DNA of 24,210 bases from Bacillota bacterium (GTDB taxonomy: Bacteria > Bacillota > Clostridia > Oscillospirales > Ruminococcaceae): contig JAEWBS010000046.1 in NCBI GenBank assembly GCA_023391005.1, forward strand, positions 1-24,210, in the 5' to 3' direction. Shown piece after piece: positions 7,151 through 15,336 of the stretch; position 1 is the stretch's first letter; each line of letters opens with the position of its first letter. The position numbers and the translations under genes are program-made. The notes beneath the pieces are model-generated. The model had not been told where the DNA came from, did no database searches, and saw only the letters and a list, made by a program, of their open reading frames with translations.

Positions 7151-8188
7151 CTACAGCTCCTTTGTATTCGATTGCTCTAAATCAAGTAGCCGTTTTTTGA
7201 TGTTGAGGGAAGCCGCATATCCCACTAAAGAACCGTCCGCACCAACGACGCGGTGACAAGGTATCAAAATGAGCAGCGGATTTTTATTGTTTGCCATGCC
7301 GACCGCGCGGCAAGCATTGGGGTTTCCAATCAATTCCGCCACTTGCTTATAGCTTTTTGTGCTTCCATAAGGAATATCCTTCAGCGCAGCCCAGACAGAC
7401 TGTTGAAAGGGGCTTCCCTTAGGATGAAGCGGGAGCTCAAAGTGCTTGCGTTTCCCACAGAAGTATTCTTCCAATTGGCGTGCGGTCAGATCGGTTAATC
7501 CGTCGCGCTTTTGTAGCCTTTGCTGCCCCGGTTCATTGGCAAATCGTACCGCCGTAATCCCGCTTCCGTCCGATGCGATTGATATTTTTCCCAAAGCCAG
7601 ATCATAAGTGAAGTCATATGCCTCTTGCGGCGCCTGTTGACCTTCTTTGTGTTGCTGCCGGTAATCGCCCGGAGACATTTTGGTATGTTTTTTAAAAAAG
7701 CTGTAGAAAGACGACAGGCTTTCAAACCCCAGCGAATAGGCGATATCTAAAATAGAATGGTCTTGACTGGCCAATTGAAGCTTGGCTGCCTCTATTCGGC
7801 GGCTGTTGGTGTATTCACCGGGCGTTTGCCCATATTGATTTACAAAGATTTCTGTCATGCCGCGTCGCGATACGCCCAATTCGGAAAGCGCATTCATCAA
7901 AGCTGCTTTGTCCTGAAACAATCTGTCAATGGTCGTTTTCGTACTATGTGCAAGTTCCAAGGCCGGCTGATACTCGAGCAAGTCCGGTCGGCATCGTTTA
8001 CAAGGCCGGTAACCAGCTTTTATTGCAGCATCGGCGCAATCAAAATAGAGTACATTTTCTTCCAATGGGGCCTTGGATTTGCAGGAAGGGCGGCAGAAAA
8101 TGCGGGTCGATTTCACTGCATAATAGAATATGCCATCGTACTGCTTATCATTTTGCATTACTGCGTTCCACATCTCTTTGGTGGTCAC
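7151..8188 (-). CDS. ada: Ada: methylphosphotriester/O6-methylguanine methyltransferase and AraC-type activator
   Basis: A three-domain alkylation-damage sensor and repair protein. Numbered from the ATG at 8206: the N-terminal zinc domain has C38 and C42 (FCRPSCKSKAP) and C69 and C72 (CKRCRPD), C38 being the phosphotriester methyl acceptor. An AraC-type pair of HTHs spans about 85-185 (ILDIAYSLGFESLSSFYSFFKK). The C-terminal methyltransferase (about 197-351) has IPCHRVVG with acceptor C317. I prefer the GTG at 8188 (345 residues) because GAGGGTGAG stands directly upstream, while the ATG 18 bases earlier has no ribosome site; both keep all domains. It is first in an operon with the reductase. 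By analogy with E. coli Ada, methylation of the first cysteine would turn it into an activator of its own operon. The GYR motif of many methyltransferases reads GYA here. Confidence 0.94.
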   Translation of the reverse strand: MTTKEMWNAVMQNDKQYDGIFYYAVKSTRIFCRPSCKSKAPLEENVLYFDCADAAIKAGYRPCKRCRPDLLEYQPALELAHSTKTTIDRLFQDKAALMNALSELGVSRRGMTEIFVNQYGQTPGEYTNSRRIEAAKLQLASQDHSILDIAYSLGFESLSSFYSFFKKHTKMSPGDYRQQHKEGQQAPQEAYDFTYDLALGKISIASDGSGITAVRFANEPGQQRLQKRDGLTDLTARQLEEYFCGKRKHFELPLHPKGSPFQQSVWAALKDIPYGSTKSYKQVAELIGNPNACRAVGMANNKNPLLILIPCHRVVGADGSLVGYAASLNIKKRLLDLEQSNTKEL

Positions 8189-8238
8189 TGTCTCACCCTC
8201 ATTCATGTTTAACCGGTTCTTTGTTAACCACTGCTTGG

Positions 8239-8267
8239 ATTATATCAAATGGGGGCACTGTTGTCTT
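8239..8267 (-). promoter_or_regulatory. promoter of the ada operon
   Basis: On the minus strand AAGACA (8262-8267) and TATAAT (8239-8244) are separated by exactly 17 bases, and TGA precedes the -10 as an extended -10 element. Transcription would start near 8232. The leader then contains GGTTAA twice, 15 bases apart, which might be an Ada-binding direct repeat; this last point is weak. Confidence 0.6.
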
Positions 8268-8443
8268 ACAGTTTTGTTATTTCCAATTCTTTATGAGTTT
8301 CGATGCAATCAATAGCAGCGTGTATGCATATTATAAAGGCTAATCTCACTAACCGGATTTTTATTAATATTATAAACGGCGCACCAAAGACGCATAGCCA
8401 ATTTATAAAAACCGGCAACGATTTACTTCGATAAAAATTTTAT

Positions 8444-8472
8444 TTGAAAGCACGACAAGATTTGGCTATAAT
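8444..8472 (+). promoter_or_regulatory. SigA-type promoter of the moxR operon
   Basis: TTGAAA (8444-8449), a 17-base spacer and a perfect TATAAT (8467-8472), with transcription expected near 8479. The -35 box coincides with the TTG of the longest MoxR reading frame, so that start cannot be the real one. Confidence 0.7.
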
Positions 8473-8527
8473 CGATCTTATGAACAGCCCCGGCGGCAAA
8501 ACGGTTCATAAGAAAGAATGGGTAATC

Positions 8528-9508
8528 ATGGTAGAAAACACTCAGCCCTCTCCTGAAATGGCGCAGGCCTTCGCCCTACTTGCAGCGGCGCGATCTCAAA
8601 TTGAATCGGTCGTTATCGGAAAGTCACAGGCTATAAGTCTCGCGCTGGTGGCCTATCTGTCCAAGGGCCACGTCCTGCTTGAGGACTTACCCGGAACAGG
8701 TAAAACAACGCTGGCTAAAACCATTGCCCGTACACTGGGGCTTGGCTTTAAGCGCATACAGTTTACCCCGGATCTGATGCCCTCGGACATCACTGGCATG
8801 AACTATTACAACACGCAGTCGGGTGAATTTATCTTTCGCCCCGGGCCGGTTTTTACAAATATTCTGCTGGCGGATGAGATTAACCGCACCACCCCCCGCA
8901 CACAGTCGGCGCTGCTTGAGGCAATGGAAGAGCAGCAGGTAACCATTGAAGGGGTTACCAAACCGCTGCCCCAGCCTTTTTTTGTCATAGCCACGCAGAA
9001 CCCCATCGATTCAGAGGGCACTTTTCCGCTGCCCAGCGCCCAGCAGGACCGTTTTTTGCTTAAAATACGGCTGGGCTATCCCTCCCGCGCCGATGAGGCG
9101 GAAATTGTCCGCCGCCACGCCTTTTCCAGTCCGTTGGAGGCCCTTTCACCCATTCTGACCGAAGCGCAAGCGCTTTTTTTGCGCGAAACAGCCGCAAAGG
9201 TCTATCTCGACGATTCGTTGGTGGACTACATTCTTGATATTATCGAAGCGACCCGAAACCGGGACGAGATCGGGCTGGCGCTCAGCTCCCGCTCGTCGCT
9301 TGCCATGGTGCGGGCGGCCAAGGCTCTGGCCCTGATTGAGGGGCGCGCCTATGTCCTGCCTGATGACATCAAAGCGTTGGCCGTTCCGGTGTTCGGACAC
9401 CGCCTAATGCTTAAAAAAGCGGAAACCTACAAGGGCAAGAGCGCCGAAGATTTACTCCAGCAGATGATGGGACAAATTCCGCTCGCCTTTAAGGGTGATG
9501 CCGGATGA
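8528..9508 (+). CDS. MoxR-family AAA+ ATPase
   Basis: A cytoplasmic chaperone-like AAA+ ATPase, 326 residues from the ATG at 8528 (an earlier in-frame ATG at 8480 sits at the predicted transcription start and would make a nearly leaderless message). Walker A is LPGTGKTT (54-61), Walker B ILLADEINR (112-120), followed by SALLEAMEE and sensor 1 FVIATQNP (152-159), then LPSAQQDRF with the arginine finger region and a C-terminal helical lid with LSSRSSLAMVRAAKA. MoxR proteins are encoded with DUF58 proteins and membrane transglutaminase-like proteins and are thought to help assemble or activate partner complexes at the envelope. The stop overlaps the next start by 4 bases (ATGA). The ribosome site is poor (AAGAAAG). 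Confidence 0.93.
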   Translation: MVENTQPSPEMAQAFALLAAARSQIESVVIGKSQAISLALVAYLSKGHVLLEDLPGTGKTTLAKTIARTLGLGFKRIQFTPDLMPSDITGMNYYNTQSGEFIFRPGPVFTNILLADEINRTTPRTQSALLEAMEEQQVTIEGVTKPLPQPFFVIATQNPIDSEGTFPLPSAQQDRFLLKIRLGYPSRADEAEIVRRHAFSSPLEALSPILTEAQALFLRETAAKVYLDDSLVDYILDIIEATRNRDEIGLALSSRSSLAMVRAAKALALIEGRAYVLPDDIKALAVPVFGHRLMLKKAETYKGKSAEDLLQQMMGQIPLAFKGDAG

Positions 9509-10860
9509 AGAAGGCCTTTATCCGCAGTACCGCCCTTTGGGCCGATCCGCGTCTGTGGGTTTTGTATGCGCTGCTGGGCATGCTGACCGCCTATTATAAA
9601 ATGCTGTGGGCTTTTGTGCTGGTGGCGCTGCTGCTGGCTTACGCGCTGTGGAGCTGGCTGTGGACCTTTTGGGGCTGCCGCCGTCTCTCGGCTGACGACC
9701 CGCTGACACAAACCGCCCTGTTCGCCAACGACAAGCTGGCGCTGACCTGGTCTTTTGAAAACGCCTGGTCCTTTTCGCTTGCACGCTGCGGCATTCATCT
9801 TTTTCTTCCCAATACCTTTGTTTGCACTCTTGATGAAAATATCCACACCGCCGAACAGGTGCCTCAGGGTTCGACAGGGACGAGCGATGTGCTACCGCAG
9901 ACATGGACAGCCGCCACCGCACAGTGGCTCTGGCTGGCCGCCAAAGAGCGCCGCACCGTGTCCATGACGGTGACCGCTCCCTTGCGCGGCAGCTATTACC
10001 TACCGCCCGCACGGGTTTTTGCCGGTGATCCTTCAGGGCTTTACGAGGGATTTTGTCAGATTGGGCAGGCACATTTTCTCAACGTTTTCCCCGCGCTTAA
10101 GGGCGAGGCCGACTTTTCTCGAACGCTGGCGTTTGACGAAAACCTGCTGGAGGACTTGCTGGGGCTCGACGACCCTTATCAGGCCATGGGGACGCGCGAT
10201 TACGAGTCGGGCGATTCGCCCAAGCGCATCAATTGGTATGCCACCGCCCGTACCGCGTCGGTAAAATCGAACGTCTATGAGCGGCAGATTTCAGCCTCCT
10301 GCATCGTCGCGCTGGATCTTTCCTGCGGTTTTGTTCCGGTGGCGCACCCCAACACACCCCGCAAGGCGCAGCCGCAGCTGGAAGAGGCCATTAGTCTGGC
10401 GTGCAGCATCGCGCTTTCACAGCTTTCGCGCGGAATTAAGACAGCCTTTGTCACCAATGCCCCAACGCTGCAGTGGGAACAGACGGCACAAAAAACGACG
10501 CCAGACGATTTTGGTGTTCGGCTAAAGCGCGACCGGGCGCTGACCCTGCTGGAAGCCGGCCTTGGCACCGGTCAGGAACGCCGCATTCTGGAGTTGTGCG
10601 CCCGTATTGACGATACGTCGCGCGCTACCGCCGTCGGCCAACAGGCGCTGTGGGAACAGCTTTTGCAGATTCCGCCGCAGACAGCGGTTTTTTTGCTGTG
10701 TTACCACACGATGCCCAAGGGCTGGGAGATTATGATGGAGATTGAAAACCAGAAAGAAGTCACAAATCCGGCCGATTTCTACGCCCCGGGACGTCTGGCT
10801 GGGTTGCCCACCACGCTGGTGCGGGTGGTTGACCTATCACAGCAGGCTTCCGCCCAATAA
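9505..10860 (+). CDS. DUF58 domain membrane-anchored protein
   Basis: 451 residues. Two membrane segments lie in about residues 15-32 and 34-56, followed by a cytoplasmic or surface beta-rich part and the DUF58 core: GTRDYESGDSPKRINWYAT (229-247) is the family signature, then a vWA-like fold with SCIVALDLS (about 264-272). DUF58 proteins occur next to MoxR ATPases and are likely their clients; their biochemical activity is not established. The start ATG overlaps the moxR stop, which indicates translational coupling. Length is within the normal range. Confidence 0.88.
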   Translation: MKKAFIRSTALWADPRLWVLYALLGMLTAYYKMLWAFVLVALLLAYALWSWLWTFWGCRRLSADDPLTQTALFANDKLALTWSFENAWSFSLARCGIHLFLPNTFVCTLDENIHTAEQVPQGSTGTSDVLPQTWTAATAQWLWLAAKERRTVSMTVTAPLRGSYYLPPARVFAGDPSGLYEGFCQIGQAHFLNVFPALKGEADFSRTLAFDENLLEDLLGLDDPYQAMGTRDYESGDSPKRINWYATARTASVKSNVYERQISASCIVALDLSCGFVPVAHPNTPRKAQPQLEEAISLACSIALSQLSRGIKTAFVTNAPTLQWEQTAQKTTPDDFGVRLKRDRALTLLEAGLGTGQERRILELCARIDDTSRATAVGQQALWEQLLQIPPQTAVFLLCYHTMPKGWEIMMEIENQKEVTNPADFYAPGRLAGLPTTLVRVVDLSQQASAQ

Positions 10861-10894
10861 ATTCCCCAGCAGATTTTAAGGAGGCGCAATACGC

Positions 10895-12280
10895 ATGCAT
10901 ATTACCGCGCTAATTGGTATGTGTTGTTTTTTATGGTATCTGGCGCTTTGGGCTACCGTATTTTCTCCAGCGACCACGCTGGTAACGTTGGCGGCTGCGC
11001 TTGGGCTGGTTTGTCTGGCGCCAAGAGCGTTGGGGCGCCTAACAAATGAACGCTTATGCGTCGGCGGGTTAAAGCTGGGCAGTATTTTGCTGCGCAATGC
11101 CGCCGTATTTCTACCGTATACCGCGCTGACTGTCGGGTTGTTTGTCTTGTTTTTGGACCGAACGGCCCCTATTTCCACAGCGTTATACCATACTGGCGGT
11201 CAGGCGCTCTTTTGGCTGTTGGGCGCACTCGCGGTTTACCTGCCCGATAAGAACAGCCAGCCTGTTTCGCCGTCACTGTGCATTTTTGGTGCCGTACCGG
11301 CCATATTGCTGCTTGCAAATACCGGCGCTCAGATTTCGGTGGTGCTGCTGTGCGTGATGGGGTGGTACTTTTCACTGGTATTTTCGCTTGCGGCAAAATC
11401 CAAAGCGCCTCTGAGCCAAGCCGCTGTGCTTTTACACAGTCTTATTCCACTGGCGGCGGTGATATTGACCGTAGGCTTGGTGTTTTCAGGCAGTCTAAAC
11501 ATGTTTTTTACGCAGGTAAAACAGCTGCTACTGGCGATATGGCAACTGATTTTAATGCTGCTCAAGCTACTTGATACACCACCCGGTGAGTACAACCTCG
11601 GCGAGCGCAGGGCCAAGGCGTTTGAAGAAGCCATTACATTGGCGCAAGACTACGGGCCGGTCAACACGCTGCCTATTATTATTTTGGGCATCTGCTTTGC
11701 GGTGATCACCTTCGTTATGCTGATGCGGCTATTAATCGGGTTGCTGAACCTGCGCCTGCCGCAAAAGGCGCCTGCCGCCCGTCCGTCGTGGCGTTCAGCC
11801 GCAGGGTTGCCGGCGGCAATACGGTTGTTAGGACTGTTGCTGCGGGGCCTTGCCGAGGGGGCGCTGGCAATGGCGCTGGCTTTGGCCCGTTTGATACGCC
11901 TGCTCTACCGCTTAGGCAAAAAGCGGCTGCTTGCCCTTATGCCGCCCAAGACGCCGCTCGAGTCGGTGCTGCGCAGCTATCGGGGGCTGTTGGGCTTCGG
12001 CCACCTTTTGCGTATCCACCATACCCGTTCTGAAACGCCAATGGAGTATCTGGCCCGTTTGCAGGCGCTTTCACTGCGGCGGCCGGTTCCGCTTGCAGAG
12101 GCACAGGCACTGACTTGGCACTTTGTGGCGGTACAGTACGGCGGCGTCGTTCCAAGCTGGCAGACTGCCGCGGAATGCCGAAGGCTACTGCGGAAAATTC
12201 GACGGTCCAGTCCGATTATCTTTACACGGTCCCAAACAGACCCTTCGTCCCCTTCGGACATTTCAGAAAACTTAATGTAA
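10895..12280 (+). CDS. multi-pass membrane protein with DUF4129-like C-terminus
   Basis: 461 residues, starting at an ATG 10 bases after GGAGG. Hydrophobic segments are at about 5-22, 27-43, 62-88, 100-117, 127-142, 147-166, 177-197, 205-225 and 258-284, so up to nine or so membrane passes. After a basic linker, residues 355-435 (SVLRSYRGLL...TPMEYLARLQ...LTWHFVAVQYG) resemble the DUF4129 tail of TgpA-type transglutaminases. The usual third gene of MoxR-DUF58 clusters has a transglutaminase core with Cys-His-Asp between the membrane part and the tail; I cannot find one here, since the region between passes is too short. It may be a reduced partner, or the core may be encoded elsewhere. The tail and context support the family; function is unknown. 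Confidence 0.72.
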   Translation: MHITALIGMCCFLWYLALWATVFSPATTLVTLAAALGLVCLAPRALGRLTNERLCVGGLKLGSILLRNAAVFLPYTALTVGLFVLFLDRTAPISTALYHTGGQALFWLLGALAVYLPDKNSQPVSPSLCIFGAVPAILLLANTGAQISVVLLCVMGWYFSLVFSLAAKSKAPLSQAAVLLHSLIPLAAVILTVGLVFSGSLNMFFTQVKQLLLAIWQLILMLLKLLDTPPGEYNLGERRAKAFEEAITLAQDYGPVNTLPIIILGICFAVITFVMLMRLLIGLLNLRLPQKAPAARPSWRSAAGLPAAIRLLGLLLRGLAEGALAMALALARLIRLLYRLGKKRLLALMPPKTPLESVLRSYRGLLGFGHLLRIHHTRSETPMEYLARLQALSLRRPVPLAEAQALTWHFVAVQYGGVVPSWQTAAECRRLLRKIRRSSPIIFTRSQTDPSSPSDISENLM

Positions 12281-12300
12281 AGTATTTTGCAAAAAAGAAA

Positions 12301-12327
12301 AGCGCCATAAATTGAGCGCTCCTGTTT
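12301..12327 (+). terminator. weak terminator after the moxR operon
   Basis: AGCGC (12301-12305) pairs with GCGCT (12316-12320), preceded by an A-rich run and followed by CCTGTTTTG, 21 bases after the last stop codon. The stem is only 5 bp. The remaining bases to 12588 form an AT-rich stretch with no recognised element, within the 368-base gap 12281-12648. Confidence 0.35.
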
Positions 12328-12588
12328 TGATAATTATCTCTACTAAAGCAAGGGCTGTTTTTGCAATTTTCTGAACTGCCGATTTGGCTCGTCAATAATA
12401 CTGCTTATATCATTTCCTTAATTAAAGACGCGGCCTTTTTCAAAGAAATGTATCACTACGCCCAAACTGATTACCTGATTAAAAAAGAAACAACCGCGTT
12501 TCAATTTTATAAACCTGAAACGTGTCTGTTAATTTTGGGGGCGGGTGGTCTTAATAGAACGTTCTCAAAAGTTAGTCTATCAGTTGCA

Positions 12589-12628
12589 TATAGACCCGCA
12601 AAGCTATTTATAACTTTGCGGGTCTATA
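12589..12628 (-). terminator. terminator of the sigma-54-controlled operon
   Basis: A perfect 15-bp stem (12589-12603 with 12614-12628; core AGACCCGCAAAG and its complement) with a 10-base AT loop lies 20 bases beyond the stop codon of the last operon gene. No long U tract follows on the minus strand. The stem could also stop transcripts from the convergent moxR operon. Confidence 0.65.
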
Positions 12629-12648
12629 AAATCTTAGGGCATCATGAT

Positions 12649-13461
12649 TTAGATGGTGTAAAGCTGAGGCCTTCTGTCCTTATAAGCCGGGAGCTTTTTG
12701 CGAACTGCCCTAACCCGCTCCAAATCGATGAAACAAGGCAAAAGTTGAACCGTCTCTCCGGCGCAGGCAACCGGCACACCCATCGGATCGACCACTACGC
12801 TCTCGCCCATCGTGTCGGGGCTAATCTGGTCGCAGGCGAGAACGTAAACGGTGTTCTCAATGGCGCGGGCGGTGATCAGCGTCCGGAACTGGTGGCTCTT
12901 AAGGTCGCCGCGCGCCCAAGCGGTCGGCATCAGGATGATATCCGCGCCCTGCTTGGTCTGGTAGCGCGCCACCTCGGGAAAACGCACCTCGTAGCAGACG
13001 AACATGCCAATTTTGCCAAACGGGGTATCGACCGGCTCAAAGAAGCGGTTTCCGGGCTTGTTGTTGTCCGACTCCTTATAGCCGAAAGCGTCATAAAGGT
13101 GGGTCTTGCGGTAGACCTGAACAATTTCGCCCCGGTCGTTGAGCATGACGGTGGTGTTGTAATTGCGGTCGTCGGACGGATCCTCGACCTTCTCGTTCAT
13201 CCCAAATACGATCCAGATACCGTTGTCGGCGGCAAGCTTTTGCATGCCGGTCACAAAGGGGCCGTCAAGCGCCTGCGCGGTTCCAAGGCAGGTTGCGCGG
13301 TCGGTACCGACCGGAAACATACTCATGAACAGCTCGGGGAATACCATAAAATCGGGCTTATATTGCGCCGTCGCCTCCATGACCGCCTTTTGCGCGGTCT
13401 TGAGGTTTTCGGCGGGGTCGCCCACCGAGTGTGTCTGGGCGAGAACAAAGGTAGCAGCCAT
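12649..13461 (-). CDS. carbon-nitrogen hydrolase of the nitrilase superfamily (second copy, operon end)
   Basis: 270 residues from the ATG at 13461, 8 bases after AAGGAGG; a TTG just before it is in frame but unlikely. The nitrilase-superfamily catalytic triad is E43 (FPELF), K119 (YRKTHLYDAFGYKES) and C156 (MFVCYEVRFPEV). The family cleaves amides, N-carbamoyl groups or nitriles through a thioester on the cysteine; the RFPE pattern after the cysteine points to the amidase / omega-amidase (Nit2)-like branches rather than true nitrilases. It is the last gene of the TRAP-linked operon, 28 bases after the large permease. It shares with the other hydrolase of this operon the pattern K-x-H-L-x-D-A-x-G-x-K-E-S and the ending RRP-x-x-YT. 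The substrate is not known. Confidence 0.92.
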   Translation of the reverse strand: MAATFVLAQTHSVGDPAENLKTAQKAVMEATAQYKPDFMVFPELFMSMFPVGTDRATCLGTAQALDGPFVTGMQKLAADNGIWIVFGMNEKVEDPSDDRNYNTTVMLNDRGEIVQVYRKTHLYDAFGYKESDNNKPGNRFFEPVDTPFGKIGMFVCYEVRFPEVARYQTKQGADIILMPTAWARGDLKSHQFRTLITARAIENTVYVLACDQISPDTMGESVVVDPMGVPVACAGETVQLLPCFIDLERVRAVRKKLPAYKDRRPQLYTI

Positions 13462-13489
13462 CAAAAAATCCTCCTTGTCTTTGGGTTAT

Positions 13490-14767
13490 TTAGCCGAGCA
13501 GCTTGGGCAGGAACAGGGTGATCTGCGGGATATAGGTCACCAGAATCAGCGCGACGATGCTCGCGATGATATAGGGCACGACCGGCCGGACGATATCCTT
13601 GACCTGTATGCCCGAGATGCCGCAGGCCACATATAGGTTGCAGCCGACGGGCGGCGTCACCATGCCGATGGCCACGTTCATGACCAACACCACGCCCAGC
13701 ACGATGGGATCATAGCCCAGCTGCAGTGCCACGGGCAGGAAAATCGGCACGAAGATGTACATAATTGAGTTGCCGTCGATAAAGCAGCCGGCGATCAACA
13801 CCACGACGTTGATAATAAGCAGCAGAACCGTCGTATGGCCGCCCGACACGTCGGTAATGAACCGACTCAGCGAACCGGAAATGCCCGAAACGGACAGCAC
13901 CCAGGCCATAAGCGACGCGTTACCCACCGTCCACATGACGGCGCCGGTCTGCTTGCCCGAGTCGACAATGATGGCCAGCAGCTCCTTAACGCGCAACGTA
14001 CGGTAGATGAAGATACCGACAAACAGACCGTAAACGGCCGATACCGCAGCGGCTTCGGTCGGGGTAAAGATGCCGCCGTAGATGCCGCCCAGAATGATGA
14101 CCGGCATCATCAGGCCCCAGAAAGCATCCTTAAAGGACTTCCAGCGCTCCATGCCGGAGGCCTTCTCCAGACGAACCAGTTCGCTCTTGCGGGTGACCCA
14201 AAGCGAGGCGCAGATCAGAGCGGCGCCCATCAAGAGACCGGGAAGGATACCCGCCATAAACAGCGTGCCAACCGACACGTTTGCGATTGAGCTGTAAACG
14301 ACGAAGGAGATGGAGGGTGGGATAATAATGCCGATGCCGCCGGCGGTGGCCATCAGCGCGGACGAGTCACCCTTGGAGTAGCCCACGCGGGTCATAGCCG
14401 GAATGACGATGCCGCCCAGCGCGGCCACCGTGGCGGGGCCGGAGCCGGAAATAGCGGCAAAGAAGCAGGCCACAGCCACGCAAACCAGCGCAAGCCCACC
14501 CTTGACATGCCCGACGAAGGACTGGGCAAAGTCAATGAGCTTGGTTGATATGCCCGCTTTTTCCATGATGTTGCCGGCCAGAATGAAGAAAGGGATGGCC
14601 AGCAGCAGGAATTTACTGATCGAGGCATAATAGTTATAAGGAACCATCGCCAGACCCATGCCGGAAGTATAAAGGGCTGAGAGGCTGGAGAGGCACATGC
14701 TGGTTCCGATAGGCGCGCCGATGGCGACGCAGATACAGAACACGGTTAACATCACAACAGCGGTCAC
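13490..14767 (-). CDS. TRAP transporter large permease (DctM type)
   Basis: The 425-residue main membrane subunit of a tripartite ATP-independent periplasmic-type transporter, which uses an ion gradient to import solute delivered by the binding protein. It is hydrophobic throughout, about 12 passes, with family marks FFAAISGSGPATVAALG (about 112-128), IIIPPSISFVVYSSIANVS and the second half FTPTEAAAVSAVYGL. The start is a GTG complementary to 14765-14767 that overlaps the TGA of the small permease (GTGA), so translation is coupled. TRAP systems mostly carry carboxylates. It lies between the small permease and the last hydrolase of the operon. Confidence 0.94.
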   Translation of the reverse strand: MTAVVMLTVFCICVAIGAPIGTSMCLSSLSALYTSGMGLAMVPYNYYASISKFLLLAIPFFILAGNIMEKAGISTKLIDFAQSFVGHVKGGLALVCVAVACFFAAISGSGPATVAALGGIVIPAMTRVGYSKGDSSALMATAGGIGIIIPPSISFVVYSSIANVSVGTLFMAGILPGLLMGAALICASLWVTRKSELVRLEKASGMERWKSFKDAFWGLMMPVIILGGIYGGIFTPTEAAAVSAVYGLFVGIFIYRTLRVKELLAIIVDSGKQTGAVMWTVGNASLMAWVLSVSGISGSLSRFITDVSGGHTTVLLLIINVVVLIAGCFIDGNSIMYIFVPIFLPVALQLGYDPIVLGVVLVMNVAIGMVTPPVGCNLYVACGISGIQVKDIVRPVVPYIIASIVALILVTYIPQITLFLPKLLG

Positions 14768-15252
14768 GGCGCTTCATCCCCTTCCTGATCGTCCTTCTCA
14801 CGGATGGCATTGACAATAACCTGCACACTGCGGAACAGGATAAAAAGCAGGCCAATGGGCACAAAGGAACCGTATACCCACGCGGGAACCTTCAGAGCGA
14901 CCGAGAGGCTGCCTATCCGCATCTGGCTCATGACCATTTGTATGCCGGTGCCGCATAGCAGAACGGCAGCCAGACAGGTTAGCGCAGTATCGAGGATTAA
15001 AAATTTTTTCTTGGTTTTCGGCTTCATCATGCCGGTAATCAGATCGAGGGTATAATGGCCGTTTTCCTTTGAGGCCAGCGCGCCGCCCATGGTGGAAAGC
15101 AGGACAAACATCGCGCAGACCAGCTCCTCGGTAAACGAGAAGGAAAAATGCAGCACGTAGCGGGAGATAACCCCCAGAAAAACCAAGGTCAGCATCGTGA
15201 CCATCACAATGGCAACAATCGATGATTCAATACTATGCGTATGTTTTTTCAT
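14764..15252 (-). CDS. TRAP transporter small permease (DctQ type)
   Basis: 162 residues with four membrane segments (about 11-33, 44-60, 84-107, 125-145). The conserved RY pair (31-32) and TEEL (41-44) after the first segment match the DctQ family. It associates with the large permease in the cytoplasmic membrane. AAAGGA precedes the ATG. A strong hairpin in the preceding 84-base gap probably sets its expression lower than that of the binding protein. The acidic C-terminal tail (EKDDQEGDEAP) is cytoplasmic. Confidence 0.92.
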   Translation of the reverse strand: MKKHTHSIESSIVAIVMVTMLTLVFLGVISRYVLHFSFSFTEELVCAMFVLLSTMGGALASKENGHYTLDLITGMMKPKTKKKFLILDTALTCLAAVLLCGTGIQMVMSQMRIGSLSVALKVPAWVYGSFVPIGLLFILFRSVQVIVNAIREKDDQEGDEAP

Positions 15253-15270
15253 AAGGAATCCTTTCCTGCG

Positions 15271-15309
15271 GCGGAATCCACCGCGTACAAATACCGTGGC
15301 GGATTCCGC
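15271..15309 (-). promoter_or_regulatory. intergenic hairpin between binding-protein and small-permease genes
   Basis: On the minus strand the 15-base arms (15295-15309 and 15271-15285; GCGGAATCC core) pair with one G-U and one mismatch around a 9-base loop. There is no U tract. Such hairpins behind binding-protein genes usually protect the upstream mRNA and raise binding protein over permease. Confidence 0.55.
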
Positions 15310-15336
15310 TGCGAATACCGAGACGTTGTGTCGGGT

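Noticed and set aside
12361..13521. 386-codon plus-strand open frame
   Set aside because: It lies opposite a clear nitrilase-superfamily gene for most of its length, has no ribosome site and no recognisable product; its first 90 codons are AT-rich intergenic sequence.
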